From NCBI GenBank assembly GCA_014529385.2, contig CM043962.1, forward strand, positions 86,148,680 through 86,212,679: DNA of 64,000 bases. Reading direction: 5' to 3'. The stretch is from Adiantum capillus-veneris (taxonomy: Eukaryota > Streptophyta > Polypodiopsida > Polypodiales > Pteridaceae). Under the pieces are notes generated by a model that saw nothing but the letters and a program-made list of their open reading frames with translations, did not search any database and was not told where the DNA came from. Below are positions 31,241-43,640 of this stretch, piece by piece. The translations under genes were made by a program, and so were the position numbers. How positions within the stretch are numbered: the first letter of the stretch is position 1; every line of letters begins with the position of its first letter.

Positions 31241-33574
31241 TTACTCTTCTGAAGCATTGTAAGCATTGACAAGGTTTAAGTTATCCTTTAATTGTATGCC
31301 TTGCATCCATCTAGCATCTTCAAAAGGATAATTCTTAAACTTAATAAGATATCGTCGAATAGTCTTACCGCCTCTTAGTACCTTGTCTTCATGTCGGAGA
31401 ATGGACTCGGGCTGCAATACCTCTTCTTGGTCCTCGATCTCCGGTGGGTCTTCAATAGTTGGTTCTTGAGGTGGCTCTCCTTTGTAAGGCTTTAGTAGGT
31501 TCACATGGAAAGCATTGTGTATGAGCCAATGACTGGGCAACTTGTAATAGGACATCTCATTGATTGGCCTAAGAATCTGGAAGGGACCATAGTACCTTTT
31601 TGCTAACTTAGCATAGTACTTCTGGTGTCCCGTAGGATTCTTGCCTGTCGTGTGCCTTAATCAAGCCTTGGGAAATTTTAATAAGACCCAATAATTTTTG
31701 TTAAAGGCTTGGCGTCTTCTGTGCTTGTCAGCAGCAGCCTTTTGCCTTTGCTATGAGATAGAGATAGCCTTTTGCCTTTGCTGTGAGATAGAGATAGCAT
31801 CCTTAATCTTTTGGAAAGATTCTTGTAGCTCTCGGGTATACTCATCTGCAACGAAGATCTTCTCGTGTACCTTAAGTAGCAAGGGAATTTTTGATCTTCC
31901 CTCAATTACCTCAAAAGGTGCTTTTCCTGTGGAAGTAGGCATACTCTACTAAGGGTAAGTACTTCTCCCATTGGGATCTTTGATCTACTTCCGTTACATA
32001 GGCTTTTAGTAGGTCAAGAATTGTTAGGTTAGCTATTTCACTTTGGCCATCCGTTTGTGGGTGATAGGCCGAAGAGAAGTTTAGCCTTGTTTCTAAATTC
32101 TCAAAGAGACCCTTCCAAAAATTACTGGTCGTTCTAGGATCTCTATTTGACACTATGGACATTGGCAAGCCATGGTACTTGAAGATTTAAAGAGGGTTGC
32201 CATTTGATGGGCTTTGATAATCTTTTTGACAGGTATAAAATGAGCTTGTTTACTGAACTGTCCACTATCGTCCATATTCCTGTATTCCCATGGATAGACT
32301 TAGGCAATCCAAAGATAAAATCCATGGATATGCTCTCCCATGGTGAATTAGGGATTGGCAAAGATTGAAGCAATCCAGGTTGCTTCCCTCTATCAAACTT
32401 CGTCTTTTGGCATACCACACATTTAGAAACATACTCTTGTATGTTTGTTTTCATGGTAGGCCAATAGAAATATGTTTCAATCCCCTTTAGGGTAGACTAA
32501 ATCCCTCTATGCCCCACATAAGGAGGAGCATGAGATTCATACATTACTTTCTCACGTAGTGAGCCAGTAACGCATAGTCTATTGCCGTAGAGAAGATAAC
32601 CATCTTGTAAAGTAAATGGTTCCTCTTTCTTCCCTAGTGCAAAGGCTGAAATCACATCTCTAAAATTGGGATCAATAGCATACTCATCTATCATAGAAGA
32701 TAGATCATTGTGAGTTGCTATGGAAACCGCATTCACTCTCGGCCGTCTTGAGAGTGCATCAGCTACTTGATTATGCTTGCCAGCAATGTGAACAATATGA
32801 AAATGAAATTGCAAAAGGAAATTTGCCCACCTCATTTGTTTGTCAGAGAGCTTGGTTTGTGTCATGAAGTACTTAAGACTTTGGTGATCCGTTCGCAGAA
32901 TGAAAGGAGTCCCCAATAAATAGTGCTTCCATGAGTCTAAGGCATGTAGAATGAAAGGAGTCCCCAATAAATAGTGCTTCCATGAGTCTAAGGCATGTAG
33001 AACTGTGAGGAGTTCCTTTTCATATATGCCTAGAGCTTGCTCAACAGGGTCGAGCCTTCAACTTTCATAGCCTATAGCGTGCCCTTCTTGAAGCAAAACA
33101 GCTCCAAGGCAATCACCACAAGTATCACATTGGACCTCAAATGGCTTTGAGAGATCCGGTAGTGTAACCACAGGTTGAGAGATAAGCTTTTCTTTAAGCT
33201 TTTCGAAAGCATTGTTCTACTTGGCAGACAATGTGTACCTAACGTTTTTCTTTGTTAGGTCATGTAATGGTCCTGCTATTAGCGAGAACTTTTCTATGAA
33301 GCGTCTATAGTATGCACACATACCTATAAAGCTTCTTAACTAATGAAGATTCCTTGGTTTAGGCCATCCTTTTATTACCTCTAACTTTGATGGATCCAGT
33401 TTGGATGCCATCTTGAGAGATAATGTGACCTATATACCGAATCTTTTGCAAGAAAAGCTTACTTTTCTTTCGATTAACATAAAGTTTATTCTCTCTTAGA
33501 ACTTGAAATATTACCAGGAGGTGTTGCTTGTGTTTGTCTAATGAATTAGAGTAGATGATGATATCATCAACCAA
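31241..33574 (-). pseudogene. Element A end of RT, RNase H, integrase, chromodomain-like tail
   Basis: VDDIIIYSNSLDKHKQHL is the catalytic RT box, followed by decayed connection. RNase H reads FILRTDHQSLKYFMTQ and NQVADALSRRP with a 51-bp in-frame tandem duplication at 32897-32998. TAG at 32497-32499 replaces a Gln in the integrase zinc region (HAPPYVGHRGI, then CVVCQ). Integrase: SISMDFIFGLPK, SNRDPRTTSNFWK, AYHPQTDGQSE. A 30-bp in-frame duplication lies at 31738-31797. The last frame (31241-31555) ends RRYLIKFKNYPFEDARWM, the chromodomain-like pattern that marks chromoviruses and is thought to steer insertion to heterochromatin. Confidence 0.9.
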
Positions 33575-36222
33575 AGAACACTCCAGTAAAGGTTAGGTGA
33601 GGCCTGAATAGCTTCTCCATCAAGCGACTGAATGTGGTTGGTGCATTGATCAAGCCAAAAGGCATGACAATGTATTCATAAAGACCAAACGTAGTGCGAA
33701 ATGCGGTCTTTACAATGTCTTGATCAACTATCCTTATTTGATGATAGCCACTTTTAAGGTCAATCCTACTGAAGTAGGTAGACCCTTGTAGCTTATCAAA
33801 TAGGTCTTCTACCCATGGAACGGAAAACCTATTCTTGATAGTGATCCTATTTAGTGCTCTATAATCGACACACATACGATATGTGCCGTCTTTCTTTTGC
33901 ACTAGTAGCATAAGAGAACAAAATGGAGATGAGCTAGGCCTAACCATGCCCTTCTCAACTAACTCATGCACTTGCCGCATAATCTTCTCTTGTTGAGCTT
34001 AAGAAACTCTATAAGGAGGTTTGTTAGGCGGTAAACTTCCTGGAAGGAGTTCAATTGCATGGTCATCATTGCGTCATTTAGGAGGTAGCTCACAAGGGAT
34101 GTCATCAATAAAGACATTCTGAAACCCCTTGAGAAAATTGGATAACTCTAATTCCTTTTGATTGTGTATATTTTCTTTTGCTAAAACATTAGGTTCATTT
34201 TGAGAATCTTTAACAAATATCTTGTACACGGGAATAGAGCTCTTTATTGACTTGTTGAAAGCTTGTGTATGTACAATGGGTATAGTGTTACCCATTTCCT
34301 TAGCATCTATATACATATCTTTTTCCCTGAACTTAAAGGAGATTCTCCTTTCAGGGAATTTAAGATTGGCAGCCATGCGATCAAACCATGGTGCCCCTAG
34401 GATTACATCCTCATGCTTGAGAGGAGAGATAAAGAAGTCCTCTTTGTCCACATAGCTTTGGATGTGGAGCCTCAATTTCCCGATTAAGGGAGTGACTGAA
34501 GCTTCTTGCCCCTTGAAAGCACCGTCTACGGGTAGGACATCTCCCATCTCGTAGGCTTGTATGCCTAGCTTGGTGGCCAACTCTTTAGATATAAAACTAT
34601 GAGTAGAACCAGGGTCAAAGAGAATAAAAGCATCATGTTCTCTTACCTTTCCCCAAGCATGGCATAGAGGAGATCCTTTGTGGTGAGTTTCCTCCTCTTG
34701 GATTTCGACCAAGGTAGCTCTAGGAGGATCATGGCGGTTGTTCTTTTGGGGACAATCACGGTACGCATGCCCTTGTTCGGCGCACTTGAAACACCGGTTA
34801 CCCTTGCGATAACGCTCAAGCTCTTCAAGAGAGAGTTTATTTTTGCCTTTGTAAACTCCCTTCTCCTTAGCTTTGTTGGAATTGCCCTTAGGAGACTTTT
34901 GGACATTGTCCTTCCCCTTAGGCTCATTGGAACCCTTGTTTTCAGGGGGCTTAGAATTCTTGTTAGCCCCTGTTTGGAAATTGATTTGAGAGGCCACCAT
35001 AGTATGGTGTATAACCGCCGATATGGTGCGTGGCCTTTGGGAGTTGACATACTCCGCCATTCCTTCAGTTAAGCCCACACAAAGTTGTTGCTTTTGCTCT
35101 CCAAAATCCAACTTCTTGAAGACAATGTCTTTGAGTTGTAAATCCCAAAACTTGTCTACATATTTGTGAATGGATTCGTAGGGAGAGATCTTCAAGCTTC
35201 GCCATTCGGTGAGTACTTTGTCTTTGGCAATGGTGGCCAAAAACTGCTTCATAATGGAAGCTCTTAAAGCTTTTCATGTTTGTGGAGCTTCACCGTTGGC
35301 CCATAGGCTAGACCACCATTGTTTGGTGGACTTTTGAAAGTGCATAGCTACATGGTGTAGCTTAGAGGACTCCGTGAAGCCCTCATCTTCGAACGCCGCA
35401 TCGAATTGTTGGATAAAGGCCAAGACTTTGTCCGTAGCACCAAAAGTGCCATCGTACGTAAGGAAAGATGCTCTTCCCTCCCTCTTTGAACTTCTTAAGC
35501 ATGGATGACATCTTCCACGGGGCATAGGATTCCTATGGCCTCTTCTTTTTTATGGTTCAAAGGTTGTACCATCACTTTCTTCAAAAGATGATGAATTTGA
35601 GGAAGATGGAGAAGAGGGTGACCTCTTTCTCGCCTTTTTCTTGCCTTGATCTTCGTTGTCTTCACCATCACTTTCATAAGAGGAAGAGGATGAAGAAGAT
35701 GGAGAAGAGGGTGTCCTCTTTCTCGCATTTTTCTTCTCTTGCTTTTTGTCATCCCTCTTTGAAGTATGCTGTGGAGAACTATGTGATGGTCTTCTCCGTT
35801 GTGGAGGCAATGGAGAGCGTTTATCCCGCCATCTTCGTGGAGCCATGTCTGCCGAGGTGGCGGGAGACTCACTTCTTTCTCGTTCCTTTGGTGGAGGCTC
35901 TTGAGTTCTCCTTTGAGAAGGAGATGCGTCATCAAGGAGCAAATGTCCGACCCTCTTCTTCTTCCCGAATCGGAGAGAGACCTCTTTTGGAAGTCTCGCA
36001 AGGAGGCTTCCTAGGTGCTCTCTCGTCATGGTGGGGAGCTTGGAGAATCCCATGAGCACGGAGCTGCCGTTGCACTTCACTTTGGAGGGATGGATTGCCC
36101 ATGGCTTGTTGAAGCCTAGAAACAAGATAGTTAACAAACACCGGGGCATCATTAGTAGCTTGCTCATTAGCAAACTCAAAGTTATCAACATTGATTTCCC
36201 TCTCTTTACTATTGTCAGCCAT
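33567..36222 (-). pseudogene. Element A gag-protease-RT
   Basis: ATG at 36222 opens MADNSKEREINVDNFEFANE; a frame change occurs near 35980. A Ser/Arg-rich stretch, then gag capsid (SFLTYDGTFGATDKVLAFIQ, STKQWWSSLWANG). TGA at 35274-35276 sits where TGG (Trp) is expected. The same frame continues: MKQFLATIAKDKVLTEW, knuckle CFKCAEQGHAYRDC, protease ILFDPGSTHSFIS, then TGA at 34074-34076 (CGA in element B) and TAA at 33999-34001 (CAA in element B). RT follows: LLVQKKDGTYRMCVDYRALN, RIDLKSGYHQIRI, and a frameshift just before VDDIIIYS. Gag, protease and RT were thus one frame. Confidence 0.9.
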
Positions 36223-36625
36223 TCTAACAACTTTTAGGTGTAAACTTTTTAGGTGTACTTTGGCACTTCAAGCCTAGCTGCTACTCCTCTTTACCCCTTT
36301 AGAAAAATCACTCAAGCTACTGTACCCGGGGCTCGAATACCATTAATTGCAAGGAATAGAAGAGAGGGTCGTTCAACACCAAAACAACACCGGCTCCTGT
36401 TATGCTTCTAATAGCTCAATAGTGGTTAAGCCGTAGGCAAGCCCCGTAGGACTCCACTATTAAGACCATAGCTCTCGACGGTGATGCCCCCTTAACTGCA
36501 CAAAGGCAGGCGCAGTGCAAGGCTAAAAAATCCCTATTCTACTTACTCACATGCAATTAATAGTACCAACCATTTATAGCTAGCTTGAGGACCTCCCTTC
36601 TTGAGCAAGAAAAGAGAAACCTTGT

Positions 36626-36637
36626 GCTCTGATACCA
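36626..36637 (-). other. Primer-binding site of element A (initiator Met)
   Basis: Minus strand TGGTATCAGAGC, exact plant initiator-Met site, one base from the LTR end. Confidence 0.95.
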
Positions 36638-36638
36638 G

Positions 36639-38228
36639 TGTAACATTTAATGGTCTAGTAACTTGTGTGTAGCGGAAAATAGCATGAACATAGTGAGAAT
36701 TTCATTAGATAGTTTCCTAATGAGAATAACAAGAGTGCTTGGGTGGAGAGAGCAACAAAAAGCATAACACCTAGTTAGATAGCATAAACAATACTTCAAA
36801 AGAGAGAGAAATTAAGCAATTGTTGACAACAATTGAGGACCAGATTTGCATGGAGCCGGTCCCCCCTCCACAGTCCCCCCTCCAAAAGGCTTTGTAATAT
36901 GGTTTCTCCCATCAAGAGAGACATTTTACAATACAATTCTTTGTGTTCCTTCAATACTAGCTAGTGCAATGAAGAGGAAACTTCATGCACTAAGCAAAAC
37001 ACTTATCAAACACAACATCAATTCCCTCACGGTCTCAGACCCAAGACCTCACACACCTTCGAAGATGGTGAGAGCTAGCGGGGTATATGAGAGTAGATTG
37101 AGAGGAAGAAGGAGTATTCTTACGAGAAAGATGTACATCTCCTCACATAATCACTCATATTAGCATAGCTTAGCTTAGTAATTAGCATGGTAGAGGAGAT
37201 GAGCATGCATTGAAGCTTGGCTCTTGGTTGGATTTGCATCACAAAGCCAAGAGTTGTTGGTGTAGGCCTCCCTTCTCACAAGCTTGGAGTAGGTGATAAG
37301 CTTTCCATTAAAGCTTAAGAAGGAGAGAGAGAGTCTTCTTGCTCCACACATGAGATTGTGTGAGTGTGTAAGTGATAATGCCCTTGAAAAATCAGCCCCC
37401 TCTCTCTCTTGGTCGACCCCTCTTGCTATTTGCTCATGCTCACACCCTATTGGACCTCCCCTGGCTCAGCCAATGGAAATTAAGCAGCATAAGTGATAGC
37501 CTTCTGACATGTGTCCCCCTTTCCCCTTTTGTGAGAGCTTTAGGTAATTAATTAATGCAACTAAACTCTCATTGGGCCCCTTTGTCTCCTGCCCAATAGA
37601 AATCAGGCAAGCCATTGGGCTGTTGAATGCTCATTGGACCCCTTGGGAAACTGTCCAATAGTCTTCTAGAGAGCTTAATCCCCATTGGTTCTTTTATTAA
37701 GTGTTTTTAAATTAATCAAACTAGATTTTCTCTAGCCTAATTCTCATTGGTCCACCTCCAAGGCCATCCAATAGGATTTGATTACACCTTGTGGGCATCT
37801 AGCCTAGGGAGCTGACATGGTCCCTCATTCCCTTTGTGTAAAGGGAGCTTGTGTGTGTGTGTGTGTGTGTGATTTTATCTCTCATCCCCTACTTGCAAGG
37901 CTTGCCCCCTCCTATGTAGGGATGGATGAAGACTTTTGGCACACACAAAGCATCCAATTTCCCTAATGTTTGACCTTTGGACACAACCTTTGAATTTTGG
38001 AACCTTAGCATTTTGGAAGTCTTAATGGGATGAACCTTAGGGTCGTTTAAGCCCATTGGTGCACATAGCTCTTTTGCAGATGCCCCCCCCCCTTTGGATC
38101 CCTACTGTGGCCGGTCTGCTAACTTAACCAATATTCTAGCTTTTTCTCCCTTGGCACTTCCCCATATTAAATGATCAGTTTAACATGAGAAAATCATTTA
38201 GGAGAATTAGATATTGATTATTATGACA
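36639..38228 (-). repeat. 5' LTR of element A (1590 bp)
   Basis: Partner of 29299-30886. In element orientation U3 starts at 38228 and would drive transcription leftward into gag. Confidence 0.95.
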
Positions 38229-39801
38229 TGCCAATAGAGAAATTTAATCTACTTCCTAGATTCTCAAAGAGACCCTTCTAGAAATTACTAGTCATTCTAG
38301 GATCTATGTCCGACACTATGGATGTTGGCAAGCCATGATGCTTGAACATTTGTGATCTAAAGAGGGTTGCCGTTTGATGTGACTTAATAGTCTTTTTGAC
38401 ACGCATAGAGTGTGTTTTCTTGCTAAGCCTGTCGACTAAAACACTCCAAGTTGCTTCCCTCGATCAAATTTCATTTTTGGTATACACACATTTTGAAACA
38501 TACTCTTGTCTATTTACTTTTCATGGTAGACCAACCACAATACATTTTTACTCCTCGAAGAGTAGATTATGGAATCCTTCTTTGCCCCGCATAACGAGAA
38601 GCATGGGATTCATACTTGACTTTCTTATTGTATGGGTGAGTAACACATACCCTATTGCCGTTTGAAAAATAACCATCCTTCAAGGTTAATGGTTCTTTTT
38701 TCCTTCCCTAATTCAAAGGCTGTAATTACCTACTTAAAGTCTTGGAAATTACACTCATCTACCATAAAAGATAGATCATTGTGAGTTTCTATAGACACCA
38801 CATTTACCCTTGGCCATTGTGAAAGTGCATCGACCACTTGATTGTGTTTGCCAGCAATGTGAGCAATATGAAATTTAAATTGAGAAAGAAAATTTGCTCA
38901 ACTCATTTGTTTGTCAAAAATCTTGGTTTGCATCATGAAGTTCTTGAGGCTTTGTGATCCATTCGTAGGATGAATGGAGCCCCCAAGAGATAGTGCTTCC
39001 ATGTGTCTAGGGAATGTAGAACATCTAAAAGCATTGGCATTGAGCCTTCAACTCTCATATGCTATGGCATGCCCTTTTGAAGCAAAACTACTCCAAGGAA
39101 ATCACCACAAGCATCACATTGGACCTCAAATCGCTTTGAGATATCCGAAAGCATAAGGACAGGTTGGGAGGTAAGTTTTTCCTTGAGCTTACCAAAAGCA
39201 TTTTGTTCTTTAGCAGTCTATGAGTACTTAACATTCTTCCTTGTTAAGCCATGCAATGGTCCTGTTATTTGAGAGAATTTTGCTCTATGAAGCATCTATA
39301 GTATATGCACACATACCAATAAAGCTTTTTAGCTCATGTAGATTCCTTGGATTAGGCCATGCTTTTATTACCTCCAACTTTGATGGATCCATATGGATAC
39401 CATCTTGAGAGATAATGTGATCTAAATATTGAATCTCTTGTAGGAAAAATTCACTTTTCTTTTGATTAATGGAAATATTATTCTCTCTCACAACATGAAA
39501 GATTACCTGAAGGTGTCACTTGTACTCCTCAAGAGAATTTGAGTGGCCTGAAGATTTTTATCCATCGTGAGTTTGAATGCGGTTGGAGAATTTGTTAGGC
39601 CAAAACTTTTAACTTATCAAATAGATCTTCTAGCCGTGGCATGGGAAATATTTTTTTTATAGTAATCCTATTTAGTGCTCTATAGTCGACACACTTGTGA
39701 TATGTGCCATCTTTCTTTTGCACTAAAAATACTGGTGAATAGAATGGAGAGGAGCTAGGCCTCACCATCCCTTTTTCCACCAATTCATGCACTTGCCTCA
39801 T
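38229..39801 (-). pseudogene. Element B integrase, RNase H and RT remains
   Basis: Minus-strand pieces parallel element A. Integrase zinc region and RNase H words survive in shifting frames (38230-39250). NNISINQKKSEFFLQEIQYL and SFIGMCAYTIDAS belong to the end of RT. DGTYHKCVDYRALNRITIKK is the start of RT. The catalytic middle, including the YxDD box, is deleted near 39550-39605. Confidence 0.8.
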
Positions 39802-39831
39802 GATCTCCTCTTGTTGAGCTTGTGAAACTCA

Positions 39832-41832
39832 TTAAGGAGGTTTATTAGGTGGTGAGCTTCCTAGTAGAAGCTCTATTGCATGGTCATCATCCCCTCGTTT
39901 TGGAGGTAGCTCACTAGGGATGACATCAATGAAAGCATCTTGGAATCCATTTAGAAAATTAAACAACTCTAATTCCTCTTGATTCCCTTTATTTCTACTT
40001 GCAAAAACATTAGAATCATTTACAAATTCTCTAACAAAAATCATATACGCAAAAATAGAGCTTTTCATTGACTTATCAAAAGCAAGTGTATTTACCGGGG
40101 ATATGGTGTTCCCTGACTCATTAGCATCTATGTACATTCTCTTTTCCCTCCTGTAGGTGAAGTAGATTCTCCTTTCATAGAACTTCATGTTGGCAGCCAT
40201 GCGGTTGAACCATGGTGACTCTAGGATAACATCCTCATGTTGGAGAGGAGAGATAAAGAAGTATTCTTTGTCGACAAAGCTTTGGACATGAAGCCTCAAC
40301 TGTCCAATCAAGGAAGTAACTGAGGCTTGTTGTCCCTTGAAAGCTGCATCGATAGTTACAGTATCTCCCATCTCAAAAGCTTGAATGCCCAACTTAGTGG
40401 CCAACTCCATTGATATGTAGTTGTGAGTAGAGCCAGGGTCAAAGAGAATAAGGACATCATGCTTCCTTACTTTTTCCCAAGCATAGGAGAGGAATGAGCC
40501 TTTGCAACGAGTATCCTCTTTTGGAGCTTCAACCATGGAAGCACTTAAAGTATTTATGGTCTTTATGAAAGTCCTATAATTCTTTGGGAGAGAGCTTATT
40601 TTTACCTTTGTAAGCTCCTTTTTTCTTGGCCTTGTTGTTGTTGGTGTTGGTTTTGCCTTGGGAAGAGTTTTGAGCATTGCTCTTCCCTTTAGCTTCATTT
40701 TGATCCTTGTTTTACATGGGCTTGAAATTTTTTCTCACCCCTTGTTGGAAATTGATCATTGAAGCAACGATAGTGTGGTGGATGACTTCGATGATAGTGC
40801 TAGGCCGTTGAGAGTTGACATACTCGGCCATTTCTTTAGGTAATACCGCAAAAAAATTGTTGCTTTTTTTGGCGAAGTCTATCTTTTGAAAGAGAGTAGC
40901 CTTGAGATGTAAATCCCAAAACTTGGCTACATATTTGTGAATAGACTCATGTGAGAGAAGCTTCAAACTTTGCCATTCAGTGAGCACTTTGTCCTTTGCA
41001 TCGCTTGCAAGGAATTGCTTCATGATGGAAACTCATACAGTATTCTATGTCTTTAGGGCCTTGCCATTGCCACGAAGGCTAGCCCACCATTGACGAGTAG
41101 ATTTCTGGAAGTACATAGCTACATGGTGTAGCTTGGAGCACTCTGTTAAGCCCTCATCTCCAAAGGCCGCATCAAATTGTTGGATGAAGGCCAATACTTT
41201 GTTTGTGACACCAAAGGTGCCATCATAGGTGAGAAAAGAGATACTCTTTTCTCCCTCTTTGAACTTCTTGAGCTTTTGTGATCTTTGCCATGCACGGTAT
41301 GATTTGCGATGTCCTCCCCTCTTGTATTCTCTATGAGAATAACTATTGCTTGCATCGAAAGAGGAGGAAGGTGCAGAAGAAGGAGAAGAGGGTGACCTGT
41401 TTCTTGCCCTTTTCTTCCTTTGTTTCCTCTCTTCCCTTTCGAAGCGACGAGGAGAAGGACTATGGGTTGACCATTTTCTCTTGGGAGGAGTTGGCGATAG
41501 TCTAACCAATCGTCTTCATGGAGCCACATCTTTAGAGGAACTTAGGGATTCACTTCTTTCTCGTTCTTTGGATTCCTCCTCGCTTATGGGAGAGAGTCTT
41601 CTTTGGGAGTCTCATCAAGAGACCTCCTAAACTCTCTCTCCTCTTGGAGAGGAAGGGAAATCCCATAAACATGAAGTTGTTTAACTTCGGCTTGCAAAGT
41701 AGGGTTGCCCATAGCTTGATGCAACCTAGTAACAAGATAATTGATAAACATGGGGGCATCATCATTACCACCTTCATGTGAAAAATCAAAGTTATCAATG
41801 TTCATTCTACTCTCTTGGTTATTGTCAGCCAT
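39832..41832 (-). pseudogene. Element B gag and protease
   Basis: ATG at 41832 opens MADNNQESRMNIDNFDFSHE, alignable to element A gag. Capsid part SFLTYDGTFGVTNKVLAFIQ and STRQWWASLRGNGKALKT ends at a TAG where element A has TGA and the ancestor TGG. Gag resumes MKQFLASDAKDKVLTEWQSL. The zinc-knuckle segment present in A is missing here. Protease ILFDPGSTHNYISMELATK is open (39832-40698) and reaches SELPPKRGDDHAIELL, showing the Arg codon that is a stop in A. Confidence 0.85.
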
Positions 41833-42232
41833 GCTAATTATAGTTATCTGTTTACTTAGTGTATCCTTTGGCAATTCAAAACCTTAGTTGCTACTCCTCT
41901 TAGCCTTTGAAAATAATCACTTAAGTATCTACATCCATAGCTCGAATTGGTTAATTATAGAGAGTAGTGGGGTGGGTCTAACATAGCAGAATTGACAAGG
42001 GATAGCTCCTTTCGGACTTCTTATGCATCAATAATGGTAAAGCCATAGGCAAGTCTAAAAAGACCCCATTATTAAGACCAAAGCTCTTGAAGTCTACAAC
42101 ATATCCCACATAGTGGGCTCAACAAAACCGATAATAGATCCAGTCCCACTTACCCTAATAGAATTAACAAAATTATCCATTAATAGGCTACTTAAGGACC
42201 TCTCTTCTTAAGCAAGAAAAGAGAAACCAAAT

Positions 42233-42244
42233 GCTCTGATACCA
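42233..42244 (-). other. Primer-binding site of element B (initiator Met)
   Basis: Minus strand TGGTATCAGAGC, one base from the LTR start at 42246. Confidence 0.95.
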
Positions 42245-42245
42245 A

Positions 42246-42641
42246 TGTAATGGGAATGGCCTATGAACTTTGAGAATAGCGGAATTAAAAGAATTAGAGT
42301 GAGCATTTATGTAAGATCACTTTGAGAACATAGAGGGTGAACTTAATTGATGGTAGTAACATGAACATAGTACTTAATTAACTTGGCATGAACAATATTT
42401 TTGCAAGAGAGAGAGTATTAGAGAACATGACAATAGTTGAGGACCGGATTTACTTGGAGCCAGCCCCCTCTCCAAAAGGCATTTGTATTATAGATTCTCC
42501 CATCAAGAGAGACTTGGTACAATACAATCTTTGTGTTCCTTGTGACCTTGGTGATGCCATGAAGATGAAAAGCTTCATGCATCACGAGCATAACATAAAC
42601 TTTGCAAAAATCATTAACTATCCCAAGCCTCAGTCCCAAGT
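42246..42641 (-). repeat. 5' LTR of element B, truncated
   Basis: Starts TGTAATGGGAATGGCC and matches 19793-20145 until CCTCAGTCCCAA, then breaks into PPR-related sequence. Confidence 0.85.
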
Positions 42642-42689
42642 GAAGGAGAGGAGCCGCGAGCACAGCAGAAGAGGAATACGCACACACAC

Positions 42690-42960
42690 TCACACTCTCA
42701 CCACCATAGCCAACTATATCCCCAACAGGAAGCTCCTTGTGCACTTTTTGTGCTTTATGAAGTGCACCACATTTTGGGATACATGTCAACAAAGGCGATG
42801 CCAAGCATGAAATCTTCTTTCAACAACCCCAATCTAACAATATCATCGTGAATTCTTTTGCCCATACCAGCATCTTGTGTAATGTCACATGCCTTCAAGG
42901 TGCAAGGATACATGATTGCGTTTGGAGAGATACCCTCTCTCTGCATTTACTGAAAATAGC
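42690..42960 (-). pseudogene. PPR gene fragment 1
   Basis: Minus strand reads MQREGISPNAIMYPCTLKAC, GMGKRIHDDIVRLGLLKEDF and GIAFVDMYPK, the L- and S-type repeats of plant PLS pentatricopeptide proteins, which bind organelle RNA one base per repeat. Intact relatives carry several hundred residues; only about 90 survive, with frame breaks. It directly follows the broken end of the element B LTR. Confidence 0.8.
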
Positions 42961-43039
42961 ACGGAGCTTCGTGGAGGACCATTAGCCTTGCCTTCCCTTC
43001 CCCCTAATATAGAGCCCGAGCTACAGAAATCTCATCGCA

Positions 43040-43250
43040 GCCCTTCGCCTTGCCATGTTTGACTTCAATACATGTCGACAAAGGGGCAATGCCAAGCATG
43101 ACGTTTTCTTTCAACAACCCCACTCTAACAATACCATCATGAATTCTTTTGCCCATTTCAAAATCTTATGTAATGTCACCTGCCTTCAGGTGCAAGTATA
43201 CATGCTTGCGTGTGAAGAGATGCCCTCTCTTTGCATCTGCTGAAAACAGC
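43040..43250 (-). pseudogene. PPR gene fragment 2
   Basis: A diverged copy of the DNA of fragment 1 (shared words include ATGAATTCTTTTGCCCAT-type sequence and CATGTCGACAAAGG), with many frame breaks. Translation is only partly PPR-like. Confidence 0.65.
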
Positions 43251-43324
43251 CCGAAGCTTTGTGACCTTGACCCTTGCCTTCCCTTACCCCATTATAGAGC
43301 CGGAGCTACAAACGTCTCATTACA

Positions 43325-43640
43325 GCCCTTTGCCTTGCGATGTTTTCCTTCAAGATGCAAGCGAATGTGATTGCATATGGAGAGAATCTTGCTTGACATC
43401 TACCGAAAATTGCACAAAGCTTCTTGGTGCATTCCAAGAAACAACATCCAGGATAGGAAGCTCCTCCCACATTTTTTGTGCTTTATGAAGTGCACGACAT
43501 TTGGGATACATGTCGACCAAGGCAGTGCCTAACAGCACAACCCTAGTCTAGCAATAGGATCGTGAATTCTTTTGCCCATATTAGCATCTTGTGTAATGCC
43601 ACGTGCGTTCAAGGCGCAAGTTTTAATTAGCTGCTAATCA
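43325..43640 (-). pseudogene. PPR gene fragment 3
   Basis: Minus strand reads LLGTALVDMYPKCRALHKAQ then WEELPILDVVSWNA, the classic plant PLS-PPR wording, followed by a decayed repeat start. Fragments 1-3 are successive diverged copies of the same part of the gene. Confidence 0.8.

Larger units (their letters stand above)
29299..38228 (-). mobile_element. Gypsy element A, full length (8.9 kb), chromovirus type
   Basis: Complete on the minus strand: 5' LTR 36639-38228, Met primer site 36626-36637, gag-pro-RT, RNase H-integrase-chromodomain-like tail, polypurine tract (30887-30902) and 3' LTR 29299-30886. Flanks are GGCCA (29294-29298) and TGCCA (38229-38233), a 5-bp target duplication with one mismatch. 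It interrupts element B, a relative. Coding sequence is broken by at least four nonsense changes and several frameshifts although the LTRs are nearly identical. Confidence 0.92.
38229..42641 (-). mobile_element. Gypsy element B, right (5') part
   Basis: Continues element B from integrase back through RT, protease, gag, primer site (42233-42244) and a 5' LTR cut off at 42641. More decayed than A: RT has lost its centre, and the gag zinc knuckle is deleted. Confidence 0.88.
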
